Origin: Gordionus sp. m RMFG-2023
Taxonomy: Eukaryota > Nematomorpha > Gordioida > Chordodea > Parachordodidae
Direction: 5' to 3'
DNA: 64,000 nucleotides
Assembly (NCBI RefSeq): GCF_954871325.1
Contig: NC_088775.1
Coordinates: 55,777,561-55,841,560, forward strand
Of this stretch, positions 22,661 to 33,900 are shown one piece after another. Made by a program: the position numbers and the translations under genes. A model generated the notes under the pieces. It saw only the letters and a list, made by a program, of their open reading frames with translations, was not told the DNA's origin and did not search any database. The first letter of the stretch is position 1, and the number at the start of each line of letters is the position of its first letter.

Positions 22661-22774
22661 ATAAAAAAAGAAATATTGTTATTGATTATTTAATTAATTA
22701 TGATTTTTCTTTAGTTTGTTTTTGAACTAAAATTTCAAATTTCCTTAACCCGCCCGTTATTGTTTCAAAATTCT
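22660..22774. other. Right terminal part of the composite insertion
   Basis: AT-rich sequence ending with TTAACCCGCCCG and TTCAAAATTCT before the AGTCTCTC duplication. The CCCGCC motif mirrors the left end. Confidence 0.4.
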
Positions 22775-23277
22775 AGTCTCTCCTATTTCGATTATGTCTC
22801 TTAACCTTTTTCCTAAGATTTTTTCGTAAAGTTTTAGACAGTGTGAAAATAGTTTCATGCTCCCGTAATATTGACAATTGTGTGGTTCCCCTTTATTTTG
22901 GAAGATAGGATCTAGAGCTCTGCCTCCATTTTTGAGGAATCTTTGCGTTTCCAGTATTTTATTGTACAGATTTGTGAGGAAATGTATTCCATCATCTCCT
23001 AGTGCTTTAAGGCTTTCTATTGGAATATCATCTGGACCCCTAGCATTGTTGCTTTTCATATACTTGAGGCACGTAATTATTTCGCGTTCCGTTATTGGTT
23101 GAATGAAGTTATGACATGGGGAGTGTTCATCTAGATTATGTGGGGATTAAAGTTGAGAAGCTCCTGAAATATTCTTTCCATCTATTCATTATTACTTTTT
23201 CCTTTATTATCAATTTCCCGTCTTTATTTTTGATTACTTTCGGAGCTCCGTTTATATCCCTAGAATTCTTTTCTCAC
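22757..23277 (-). pseudogene. LINE B reverse transcriptase, N-terminal part
   Basis: Following LINE A on the minus strand, LINE B resumes with SRDINGAPKVIKNKDGKLI, then MNRWKEYF, NNARGPDDIPIESLKALG, LTNLYNKI, DPIFQNKGEPHNCQYYGSM and KLYEKILGKRLRDII. These are RT motifs 0-2 (GPDxIP, I/VPIxKxKG, N-RxI). It stops at GETR, where the composite insertion begins; the next residues, QFGFMPGRS, are at 15304. Confidence 0.85.
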
Positions 23278-23286
23278 TGTTTGGCT

Positions 23287-26200
23287 TTTTCTTCTCCGTT
23301 TTATGGCGATTTCCTGGTTCACACGGGTAGTCCAGTTTTCCCTCTGATTTTTCTTTTCCATGACGATCCTGAGCATCAATATTTGTAAGTTTCATGCTTC
23401 TCATATCCGCCGCTATCACATTTGTCCACGTCATCTTGGGCCTTCCTCTAGGTCTTGATCCTCCTACTTTTATCAAAATGCATCTCTTTACCCAGTCATC
23501 TTTTGTCATATGTTCCACATGCCCAAACCTTAGTCTATTTCGTCGCATTACCACTCCAATCATTTCTATACCCGATCTTGCTCGCAATTCCTTGCTAGTT
23601 TTTCTCTCTCTCAGAGATACCCTACACATCCATCTAATCATCTTCATCTCTGTTCTTTCTAATTTGGCTTCGTTAGTGGCTTTCATTGTCAATGTTTCGC
23701 CGCCATAAACTAAACAATTCCTAACACAGCCTATGTAAACTTTCCCCTTTAACTTCAGACTTTTTTATTTGTAAGAATAGACGACATCTCTCTAAACTTC
23801 TTCCAAGCTTGTCTGACCCTTGCAACAACGGCATAATCTATACCACCATCTGCGTTTAGTATATCACCCAAATAACAAAACTTTCCACTTTTTCTAGGGT
23901 TAACCCATAGCCAATATCCAGACCACCATTTTCTACGTTATCATTATTATGTATCCCTTTCATACATGTTCTACAAATAAAGGTCATTCTTTCTAACATC
24001 AAACTTCCTTTTTTTCCGCTACATCTATTATGTACCCATTTTTGGCATCTGGTGCATTGGATTGAATTTCTAGCAACTCCTTTCCCACATACACCACAAG
24101 GCCACTTACAGGATTCCTCCATCTTTAGATTTTCCACACCAATCATCACCTTTGTCTTTAATGCATTCATTTTCAGGCCCTTTGCTTCCATAGTCATCTT
24201 CCATTTACTAATTTTATCCCTCAATTCTTCCTCACTGTTTGCCATTAATACAAGGTCATCTTCTCTAGCCACCACATCCATTACTAAGATAAATAATAAT
24301 GGACTCAGAAAGGATTCTTGATGAAGTCCTACTTTCGCCTCAAAGCTTTCACTAACCATAATCTGTCCGTACTGATGTTTGTGCTCCTACACACATTGCC
24401 ATCACTTCGATAACCAACCATTTCTCCACACCTGATTTTCTCAAGGCCCTCACGCGGCACCCTGTTAAATGCTTTCTCCAAATCAACAAACGCACAGTTT
24501 CTTTTACTTCGCAAGATACTTCTGTATTTGCCTCACCACAAAAATTGCCGTGCCTTTCCCGATGTAAAACCAAACTGCATTTCATCAATTTTAGTTTGTT
24601 CCCTTATCCGCTTCTCTAATACCCTCTCAAATACCCATTATATGTTCCAAGAGTTTAATAGCTCTGTAAGACCCGCAATCTAAAGGATCAGCTTTTCCCT
24701 TGTATACTGGGATAATTATACTTCTTCGCCAGTCCTCGGGAATAGTTCCTTCTGTGACAATTTGATTTGCCAAATTCATTAACCATTCAATCCCTAAGTC
24801 ATCAGAACTTTTAAACATTTCTGATACCATCATCGTTAAACCCGATGCCTTCCCTTTTTTCATCTTTTTCACTGCTCTCTTTATTTAATCCTTGCCAAAT
24901 TTACACCCTGGACCTTCTACCTTTGCACAACTAACATTATTATCCCATTCATTTTCCTCATTCAAAAGTCATTCCATGTAGATCTTTCAGGTGTTCATAA
25001 TACCATTACTATCAATTACCATTTTTCCTTCCATATTTTCCAAACATTTAACACCTACCACATCTTGCCATCTGCTTTGCCATTCGAACCACATTTCCCA
25101 TTCCTCCAGCGCATTCCATTTCTTTAGCAAACTCCTGCCTTTTTTCTTCTTGCACCTTCACTATTAATTTATTTGCATTTCTTTTCGCCATCTTGTAAAT
25201 ATCGTTATCACTATTATCCTTACTATTATATCATTCTTTAAAACACCTGCGTTTCACATCCACAGATTTTGCTACCACAAGGTTCCACCACCAAATCTCC
25301 TATTATCTAGGCGGCCCTTTTGTCCATCCACATACCTCCTCAGTTGTCATCACCCAGGTTTTCTTCATGGCCTACCACTTGTCATCTACCCCAGATGCTT
25401 GTGCCACCTCCGCCTCCTTTATCGCCAATGTCATATTGATTGTCGTCTTGCACTCTCCTCTTTCAATTTCCAGACCTTCAGTCTTGGCACAAACTTTCTT
25501 TTAGTGATCCTGGCGCCTTTAAAAGTAAGATCTCCTATAACTGGTCGATGCTGATTAATACATTCCTCTCTCGGTATCACTTTTACATTTTTTATTATAC
25601 ATCTATCACATCTCCTTAATAACAAATAATCCACCGCACTTTTGGTACTACCTGACTTATAAGTCACAAACTTCTCTGATTCTTTCTTAAACATTGTATT
25701 ACAGACAATCATATCCATAGCATCATTAAAATCTAAAATACTCTCCCCTTCCAAATTCCTCATGCCGTAACTGTACCCTCCATGTACTCCTTCATAACCT
25801 TCACTACTCGCTCCTACATGTCCATTCAGATCACCAGCCAGGATAATCTCCTCTTCATTTGCCAGTCTCGATGTCACCCCCAATAGACTGTCCCAAAATA
25901 TATCTTTCTCTTATTCACTTCTTCCAACCTGGGGAAATGCCGAGATAATATTATATAGCTTTCTACCAAAAATTATCTTGATAACCATTATCTGGTTATC
26001 TAGTCTTCTCACTTCGACTACTTTGAATACCAATTTATCCGCAACCAATACCACAACTCCAGCCTTACCATCATTATTTCCTTGCCAAAAGAATATATAC
26101 TTTTCACTAGTCTAGCCAATCATTCTTGTCCCATTTCCTTTCCATCTGGTCTCTTGTATGCAGCACACATCTATATGTCTTCTATGAAATACATCAACCC

Positions 26201-26624
26201 TTTCTCCCGCTCTTCCCGTCATACTCCCAACATTCTATGTCGCGACCTTTACTCGATCCCTCGTAAACAGGTTTCTCCACTTTTTATCAGGTCGTTTATG
26301 GCCGTCATAAGTTTCATTTTCATGAATCGTTGTTCCATCAGGTTTCCCATCCTTCTTTTTGTCGTAGGCGGATGAGGAGGCTTACGGGGTACGTTGGGCT
26401 GTACCCTGCCCATGCTTTGTTGTAACCATAGGGAAATTTTGTAGCAAGGCTTTTACAATCGGATGCCTTTCCTGACATCAAACTCAAGTGGTTTTTATAC
26501 CCCGTCGAGAAGACGGTAATCCTATTCTAGACCCAGATCACAGGGAACTTTTTAGACCTCCATTAGCTGCCAAAAGACGTTGCCACTCCCACGGTGAGGC
26601 TGAAGGTAGGATTTTAGGAGAGCA
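23287..26624 (-). mobile_element. LINE family A (RTE-like), near full length, inserted into LINE B
   Basis: GTTTGGCT occurs at both edges (23279-23286 and 26625-26632), and the LINE B linker continues across it. The minus strand holds, in order: a 5' UTR (26620-26330); an APE endonuclease (about 26300-25431: VCCIQETRWKGNG, AGDLNGHVGASSEGYEGVHG, SGSTKSAVDYLLLRR, INQHRPV); RT (about 24900-24170: GTIPEDWRRSIIIPVYKGK, CGSYRAIKLL, FVDLEKAFNRVPREG, EDDLVLMANSEEEL); a PHD-like finger CGVCGKGVARNSIQC, CQKWVHNRC, CRTC (about 23960-24110); and the C-terminal tail (23690-23290). Frameshifts and a deletion ahead of the EDD motif break it. The endonuclease makes the nick and RT copies the RNA at the target. 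Confidence 0.9.
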
Positions 26625-26964
26625 GTTTGGCTAATCTGTATATTTTATTTTGCCTCTCTTTAGAATGTAGTTCTTCGTATATGTCATAGTATGCCATTAC
26701 TTTCGCCCTAGCCACCGCCTTTGTAGTTATTCTCTTGGATTTTTTTGTATTTTGTCTTATCATCTGGTTTTTGGATTTGTACCATATTTTATATAGAGTT
26801 TTTTTCTCCTGTATAGTGGTTTGTACCTCTTCATTCCACCACCATAGTTTTTGTATGATTTTTTCCCTCGATTTGGCATTGTCTATTAATCTGGATGAAA
26901 GGTCTGTCCACATTTTATCACTGACTTGTGAGGAATCTATTGTTTCAATTGATTGCAAAGGCAT
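26614..26964 (-). pseudogene. LINE B linker between endonuclease and RT
   Basis: Open frame with VSDKMWTDLSSRLIDNAK, then LWWWNEEVQTTIQEKKTLY, and YEELHSKERQNKIYRLAK. This WWWNEEV linker is typical of CFDP2/RTE-like LINE proteins. The last shared codons (RLAK) lie beside the LINE A insertion, and the frame resumes on the other side at 23277. Confidence 0.85.
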
Positions 26965-27499
26965 CTGTCATTGATTTTAATCTACACCATTTGATGCATG
27001 GTTCAAGTTTTATCTTGTTTGAGTGGATTTATTTGTGAGGTGTAAATCCATGACTAGTAGGACTGAGGATGATGACGAGACCTCCTATTACTAACAATTT
27101 CATTATAGTACAATTTATACCTATCTTCAATCATTAGAGTCTTCTGACCTTAACATTTCGTCATTGTATGCATGCTATATCAACTTTTCTGTTGTTCAAC
27201 ATTGATGCCAATTCTCTCATCTTACCCTTAAGTGTACCAATATTCAAATTTGCTAACCTTGTTTTCTTTGCTTTGACCTTTATTTTACTTTTCATATGAT
27301 GGGTCTACACCCTGCACGTGGCTTGGAGGGAATGCCATAGCTTTTATATTTATATTTCCGTTTGTATCCTTCATTTGTTTATTGGACAAGTATCTTTAGC
27401 GCCCGGTTGTCCAAGCCTGTCAGGACCGGGGTGTCATCTCTAAGCTCCGAAATTCATCTTATCATATGACTTTACACATTAGTCAAAGAAAAACCTAAA

Positions 27500-27573
27500 G
27501 TTCCTTACCAGGATTGAATCTGGGACCTTTTGTTTCCAAGCATGCATCACAACCCATTAAGCTATCCCGGCGA
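27500..27573 (-). ncRNA. tRNA-like 5' end of LINE B
   Basis: The first about 70 bases of LINE B on the minus strand look like a tRNA: TAGCTTAATGGG fits the A box (TRGCNNAGYNGG), and about 40 bases later AGATTCAATCC resembles the B box, with CCCAG and CTGG around it as a T-arm. It starts within three bases of the target duplication. It could serve as an internal pol III promoter, or the copy could be a tRNA-SINE/LINE fusion. I see no intact acceptor stem, so it is not called as a functional tRNA. Confidence 0.55.
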
Positions 27574-27590
27574 TATATGTCTCACTAAAA

Positions 27591-28396
27591 TATAATCACA
27601 TAAAACAGTTTGGTAAAAGGATGTTATGTAAAATAATAATTGAAAAAACATGCTATTCTGATTGACATTTTAATGATGAAATGTGTTAGAGAAAAATAAC
27701 ATGTTATTTTAATTGGCACTATGAAATAAATGATAAAATATTTATATTAATATTAAATTTTTTATGTCCTAACCGAACCCGAGGCTGGGACCAGCTTATG
27801 GACATCTCTTGCAGACCTCTAATGTGGCGCGTAACTATTTCTAAAAGAGTCGAGCACGCTCGCATTTAACGTTCCGTTCATTGACAAAAATCGAACGCAA
27901 TCACATTTAAGGTCACATTCAAATTCGTTCAAAACTTTATGAAAATATTTTGCATATGTATTATAATAACCATCATAATCTATTAACGAAATATAACAAT
28001 CTAAAATAAATTATTAACAGGATACTTATGTTATATTATACAAAATTATAATATTACAATCAAGTATCTCTAAATTAAAAACTTGAATATTTTGAAATTG
28101 ATATTATACTTTTTGGATTTATTTTACAAAGGATATAATTAATTTATTTAAAATATGATAATGTAAATTCATCTGATTTTAAATTTTCAAAATCAGATGA
28201 TAATGATGAAATAACATTCATCAGCGGATTAAAAAATAACCCTTTTTCTTAAAAAATTTGGATTAATATAAATTTTTTAAATAAATACCAACGTAAAAAA
28301 CGAATGTGTTCATGTTCAAAGTTCATCAAAAATAAAAGGAACGTGGTTCATCATTTTTTTCAAAAAAACAAACTTCGTTCACGAATGTACAACATT
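27591..28396. mobile_element. Probable hAT-like non-autonomous element with GAACG repeats
   Basis: Between about 27840 and 28396, repeats of CGTTC and GAACG with TTCAAAGTTC-type flanks occur at both sides (27845-27945 and 28285-28392) in opposite orientation around an AT-rich core. This resembles the subterminal arrays of hAT MITEs. I cannot define exact ends or a duplication. 27591-27840 shows nothing recognisable. Confidence 0.35.
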
Positions 28397-28404
28397 ATTT
28401 TAAT

Positions 28405-28767
28405 TAGAGATCTGCAAAAAAAATTCTGACCGGGCTGGGTCGGGCCTTATAAATTTTTTAAATATATCTAAATTTATCAATTTTATGTTAAATTTTTTAT
28501 GTAAAATAAAAATATTTCATTTTCTTTATAATAAAAACTAGACGCCATATAACATATATCGTTTATTTTGAATTATTTATAAAAATTAATTTCTATATAT
28601 ATAATAAATTCGGGCCAGGCCCGTAAATTTTTTCAAAAATAATTTCGGATTCGGGCCGGCATAATTTTTTAAAAAAATTTCGGGTTCGGGCCGGGCCTGG
28701 CAAAACTTTTTTAAAGAAATTTCGGGCAGGGATAGGCTTGAAAAATTAGGCCCGATGCAGATCACTA
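28405..28767. mobile_element. hAT MITE, 363 bp, with 8-bp target duplication
   Basis: The ends TAGAGATCTGCA and TGCAGATCACTA are inverted repeats. ATTTTAAT (28397-28404) and ATTCTAAT (28768-28775) flank it, 7 of 8 identical. Inside each end are GC-rich repeats (CGGGCCGGGC type), set in an otherwise AT-only context. No coding region. The hAT at 34516 has similar ends (CAGAGACCTGCAGAGG) and the same GGCCCGGCCCGG repeats, so it may be the autonomous relative. Confidence 0.8.
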
Positions 28768-28775
28768 ATTCTAAT

Positions 28776-29900
28776 GTCATACAATAACCCTTATTATAAA
28801 ATATTCATTTAATACTATTGCAAAAATCACGATTTTTAAAGTATTAATGAAAAATTGATTATATTTTATTCGAAATTCTCCCAAACGAATGGAGATATTT
28901 AGTTCCACCCAATATGAAATAATTCAACTTCTTTAAGGTCATTATGAAATATTGGTTCTATCTTGTAAACTAATATAAATAAAGCGATATGTTTTTAAAT
29001 AAAACTTTAAATAAACTGTTATGCACAATTTATAGTTTATAAAATTCATTTTCATCTTCCTCTGCTGAAATAACATTATATTTATTTGTATAACTTATAG
29101 TTTGTTTTTCCTAACTTTTAAAACATTTTTTATTATTATGCCTAAACAAGGATATCCAATAGAAAGAGAAAATGGGATTTTTTTTCTTCATTTTCAGATC
29201 TTTTCTTTATGGAGTTTAGTGATGTCGTTTTCTATTTTCTTAAATAATCAGCCTAAAAATTATATAATATTCGTATTCATTTAGTTAAATTCAATTTCTA
29301 AAACTATAAACAATATGCCTGATTTTATTTGTACAATGAGTGATGCAATATAATGTTGATGTAATTTTAGATATATGTGCAATTAATGATTTTATATGGA
29401 AACATATATTCTTATATACGCAATTACGATAAATATGTTTTTAAATGTGCAATGAACATGATTCAAATGCGCGACATTTAAAATAAAATATGTAATTATC
29501 ATATCATAGTAGTCTTTTAATTTTTTTAAAAAGTTTATAGTGTTTAGCCTATCGTAGCGGACGGCATAAAATTAGAAAAAATTGCCCATGAGGCCATAGC
29601 ATCGCCAGTCCGCCTGTGATATTTAGGCCATGGTAATTCATCTGATTCTGAATGTAAGTCTATGAATTATAAACAATAATATTCAAATTAATAAACTATA
29701 TTATAGGATAGAAATAGTGGCGGGTTAAAAAAATATAATTAAGTAAACCGCTGATAAAAATAAATCTTTTTTTAAAAAAAAATCGAAAAATAATATGATT
29801 TTTTAAAATTGAATAATAGTAAAACCCGAAGGCGTTCCTTAAAAAAAGAAACGCGTTTATATTCTAAGTTCATTAAAAATAAACAGAATTTCTCGGTTCC
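28776..29900. other. AT-rich intron sequence
   Basis: No gene recognised. At 29540-29640 a GC-richer patch (GTAGCGGACGGCATAAAA and GTCCGCCTG) may be the end of a small element; I could not find its partner. Confidence 0.4.
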
Positions 29901-31790
29901 ACGTCAATTCGGCGCAGCGTCAATTCAGCGCGGCGACAATTCGGCGCTATCTAATACAGCTGCAATTTATTATAAATTTATTAGTATTAAAAAAAGGATG
30001 ATTAAATAGAAGTCATTTTGAATGTTAGTCCTATTAATTATTTCTTTATATTTTTTTTTACAAAAATCTCAATTTTATTTACTAAATGTGTAATATAAAC
30101 AAAAAATTTAATAAAATCAAAAAAAAATTAACAACCAATATTTATACCGATTTCTTTGGTGGACCAATTTACCATATTATAAGGTATGTTGATTAGTAGC
30201 TAATATTATGTAACCCTGGAGAATTTGCGCATAGAAGAATGAAAGAAATAAATAAAAAAGGGTTTGGACCTCTATCTCTAATCTTAGAAATTATTTTGGC
30301 TAAAATTATAATAGACCGTTTTTAAAAATAAGCCCAAATCGCCCCGACGAATTACTGCGCAATTTTTTAATTTATTTATATTATAGGTATTGAATTTATA
30401 AATATACTAATTGAAAATAAAACTATAAAATTCCAGTGTCATTAAATATGAGAAATTTAACATTCCAATTATCATGGATAAAAAAATATAAGTGGCTTAT
30501 CGTGACATTACTTAAAAAATCAAAAAATGAAACTAAAAAGATTTTAAGACTAAATTCATTGAAAGACAAGAGTCGGTGAAACTCTCTATTGAACTATATG
30601 ATGTTGTAATTGCAGCACTGAAATTTTATATATCAAGCAAGGAAAAAGATTCAGCAGATGCTGAGATTTATTAGCAGGCTATTATTAAGCCACAATTTTT
30701 AATATCTATTCATTATGTTTATTTTTTATTTAATTATACATATGATTTTAGCAAAATGCTACAAAAAATTGATTTGGATTTAAGGGAGGTTATGAATAGA
30801 GCAAAGGATATTGTTGAAATATTAACAAATATTAGAGAGAATGTGGATAAAAATTTCATCAAATATGAGAAAGTAAGGAGATTCCTAATATGTTTGGGAT
30901 TGAAATTTTTAAACTTTAGTTTCTAGACAATCCAATTGCTCAAATATTGATGCATCTACGATTGAGGATTTTTATAAAATAAACATTTTTATTTATCTTA
31001 TAGATACATTTTATTTAAATTAAAGGAAAGATTTATTAGTCATATTTTTATTTTAAAAGGCTTTTTTTTTCTTTTGCGGTTTGAATCTAAACTGTTGATT
31101 CGCTTGAGGATATTAGGAAAATCTCAATATAGCAGGCTCATATGATAAGTTATGTTGTGATGTCGTAATCATGACAGAAAAAAGTATTCTTTGAGACCAA
31201 AAAATGCTCTGCAGACCCTTACCATGGTGTAATTGCACTTTAGGTTCCCAATATCAAAACATTATTAATATTTTAGCTACATCACCAATTAGTACCTGCA
31301 CTATTTCAACTTTAAAAAGGTTAAAAAACCTATTTAAGAAATACTACAGGTGAAAATTTTTGAATTAGCCCTATTAAATATTTATAAGGAGATTATTCTA
31401 GATAAAAATTTGATTCTAGATGAATTAGCAAAATCTCAGAGAAAAATAGACCTCTCTTTATAAATTCAAATCAAAATGTTAAACGACCGATTTGGGTCTA
31501 TTTTTATAAACTTAGCCAAAATAATATGATGTATACCATATAATGTGATAAATTGTCCACCAAAGAAATCGGTATAAATATTTGTTTTTAATTTTTTTTT
31601 ATATTATTAAATTTCTATATTGATATTACACATTTGGTAAATAAAATTGAGATTTTTAATTAATAGGACTAACATTCAAAATGAATTCTATTTAATCATT
31701 CTTTTTTTATACTAATAAATTTATAATAAATTGCATTAGATACGAGCCGAATTAACGATGCGCTGAATTGTCGCCGTGCCGAATTGACGT
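29901..31790 (+). mobile_element. hAT element (ZMYM1-like type) with about 290-bp inverted repeats
   Basis: The left end CGTCAATTCGGCG and the right end CGAATTGACG are inverted, and the similarity continues for about 290 bases (29901-30190 against 31510-31790), including ACCGATTTCTTTGGTGGAC. The core on the plus strand holds a decayed transposase. Near 30960-31020 is EDFYKINIFIYLIDTFYL, like the conserved YFRVSIYIPxLD of this hAT group. Near 31280-31340 is SPISTCTISTLKRLKNLF, like its dimerisation core (TxxSERSFSxLRRLKxxLR). Stops are frequent. Possible degenerate 8-bp flanks were seen but not counted. Confidence 0.65.
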
Positions 31791-33119
31791 GATACCAAAT
31801 TTTTCATCTAATTTGATTTAAATTTTCACTAAAATGTTTGGTAAGCGGAAAATAATTCCCCGAATATTTTTTTTAAATTATCAAAAATAATCCTGCTGCT
31901 AAAATAACGAAAATATTTCTAAAAAATTATAATCAGTATTTTCTGAAAGTTGAGTATTTATTCTCGACGTTTGTGGATATTTTTTTGAGCATTATTTTTG
32001 TTTTAATTCTAAGGGATAAAAGGGAAATCTTAAAATATGAGAATCGATAAATCGGTTGGTAGCTTTGATACTTTATAATTTAGTAGATAGCATAAAGATT
32101 TGTGACATCTTGGAAAGAAAACATGATAGATTTTTATAAAAATTCTGGTTGCAATTTAAAATTGAAAAAAAAGTGAAATTTTTTATCCTAGAAATAAGGA
32201 GATTATTTTCATAATCTACTTTTCATCTGGATTTCAATAGATATTATGAAAACAGATCATTTAACCACGTTATATTTACCATGAAAAAGGGAAGAGGGGG
32301 TATTAAAAACTAACTAGCCATTAAGTTAAATAGATATATATATAACATTATATTAGAACACTATTCTGTTCCGTAAATCTATATCAGTATGAATCCTGGA
32401 CCAAAATAACAAAATGGAAATTTTTTATGTTAATACTTTTTATTTTAAAAATTGTATCTGATTAGTATTGATCCAAACCACTTTTTACAAGGGCTTATTT
32501 TAAAAATGGTTTTATTTCTTTCTGTAAATTTTTTAAAAAAATTCATAAGCAAAATAATAAATATAAAATTTGAAATATATAATAATCAGTGCTAATAATA
32601 ACCTTTGAAATAGATGTTTTTTGATTAAATGGTCAGCATTTTTCATCACTTTTGGTAATATTTAATTTAAATTGGGCAGTAAAAAAATATAATTTAGCAA
32701 GATTTATAACTTCAATAAAAAAAATTTTATCAAATAGAGGAGACCAGGTCAAATTGCAAATTTCCTATTTCACCATAGAATTTATATTATAATTATATCA
32801 TTTAATAGTCCATCATTAGCATTAAAAACAAAAAAGGGCGCTATTTAAGAGTTAATAAAAGTCATGCTTTTATTTTGCCAATTAATGACAAATTTTTGAC
32901 ATGGATCACTATATATTTTATATTCTAAAAACTATCAAAAAAGACTTCATATGTTGCCTAACAAAATTTTACCTATTGAAAAATTGGCCAACTATTTTTG
33001 AAGGCAATTGTGAAAAGCCTCTTATCTCCAACTTATTTAAATTTTTAATATATTTCTAAACTTCATGGAAATGATTAATAAAAATGGAATCTACTAACCC
33101 CAGACGGTCTAAACATTCC
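31791..33119. other. AT-rich intron sequence
   Basis: I see no gene and no mobile-element signature between the hAT and the LINE tail. Confidence 0.45.
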
Positions 33120-33640
33120 CAACCGAAATTTCTAAAAAATCAATCTTGGAACCCCTTATAAAGAAACTACAAAATAGTCTTAACCCTTCCGATATCAGCG
33201 ATATACAACTTCTTCAACTAAACGATAAATACGGCGGGCATGAATGGCTCGAGGCACTTCCAAGCCTAAGCCTTGATAATCTACCAATGACTAAATGAGG
33301 GATTTAGACTTGGATGCTCGCTTACACATTCACACACTTGCCACCTTTGCAACCTACCCGTTTAACCAAACGCAAGGCCTAAACTGCTCCCGCAGCCAAG
33401 GTCGCCACCTCCGGCATAAAGCTATAAATAAATTCATCCATAACGCTCTTAATAAAACTAAAATACCTAACATCCTAGAACCAACAAACCTCTCTTTACA
33501 AGATAGTCTCAGACCTGACGGTTTAACCTGCACCCCATGGTCCAATGGGAAATCCCTAATTTGTGACGCAACCTGCGTCTCTTCCTTTCCCTCATCAATT
33601 AATTCAAAAATAAAAAAATTAATAAATACTCAATACTAAA
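33120..33640 (+). pseudogene. LINE C-terminal fragment with restriction-type endonuclease
   Basis: The plus strand reads LNDKYGGHEWLEALPSLSL, then LRDLDLDARLHIHTLATF, SQGRHLRHKAINKFIHNAL, IPNILEPTNLSL, and LRPDGLTCTPWSNGKSLICD. In related LINE proteins from invertebrates these are GLRLGxxxCxxHxC, GRHxRHxxxNxxI and RPDGxTxxPWxxGKxLxWD. PDG...W..GK...WD fits the PD-(D/E)XK nuclease pattern found downstream of RT in site-type LINEs. The CxCG zinc residues of the family are lost here. A second fragment is at 40200-40345, and an RT fragment probably of the same family is at 45400-46140. Confidence 0.75.
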
Positions 33641-33900
33641 TAACTTTATTTTTCAACCCATAGTCATTTCAACTAATGGCAATTTCTCACAATCCACATA
33701 TATTTTTTTTTAAATTTTAGCACGTAAAATTTTTAACATTACAAACGAAAAACGCGAATCAATTTTTCTTAAACAAAAACTCCAATTAGAAATTTTTAAA
33801 CATAATTATACCTGTTTTTAGGAACATTTTTACTATAAGCTCTTTTTAGAGCCATCGATATTTTTAAAATATACATTCACTTTTAATATATATTATTAAT
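33641..33900 (+). other. 3' UTR-like tail of the endonuclease-type LINE
   Basis: Non-coding AT-rich sequence after the LINE frame. Segments such as CAATTAGAAATTT and a CTGTTTTTAGG-type block recur in similar order after the fragment at 40345, so this is probably the shared LINE 3' UTR. Confidence 0.4.

Larger units (their letters stand above)
15305..22774. mobile_element. Composite insertion into LINE B, 8-bp target duplication, probable hAT shell
   Basis: AGTCTCTC stands at both edges (15297-15304 and 22775-22782), and the LINE B reading frame resumes across it. The left edge, TTAGAGGTCATTGGGG, is followed by repeats of CCCGCC (15340-15500), and the right edge also carries CCCGCCCG (22749-22757). 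GC-rich subterminal repeats, an 8-bp duplication and a hAT dimerisation fragment at 20985-21205 suggest a hAT element. The terminal repeats themselves do not match well. Inside it are a piggyBac, a long-TIR element and Gypsy fragments. Confidence 0.6.
14206..27590 (-). mobile_element. LINE family B (RTE-like), one insertion broken into three parts by later elements
   Basis: TATATGTCTCACTAAAA stands at both outer edges (14206-14222 and 27574-27590), a 17-bp target duplication that marks one insertion of 14223-27573. The LINE is on the minus strand. Its parts in order: a tRNA-like 5' end (27573-27500), the start of an APE endonuclease (about 27200-27330, LNIGTLKGKMRELASML), the linker (26614-26964, LWWWNEEVQTTIQEKK), the front of the RT (22760-23277, NNARGPDDIPIESLKALG), and the rest of the RT and tail (14236-15304: FGFMPGRSTTDAI; LDLENAFDRI; VNREKTEYMVIGG). 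The middle of the endonuclease is missing. The RT active site reads FADV instead of YADD, and frames are broken, so it is inactive. Two later insertions split it at 23287-26624 and 15305-22774. Confidence 0.85.

Noticed and set aside
23116-23708. Plus-strand frames of 90-104 codons over LINE A
   Set aside because: They are complements of the LINE A tail on the minus strand.
28286-28396. Exact ends for the GAACG-repeat element
   Set aside because: No terminal repeat plus duplication could be agreed on for 27591-28396, so only an approximate element was reported.
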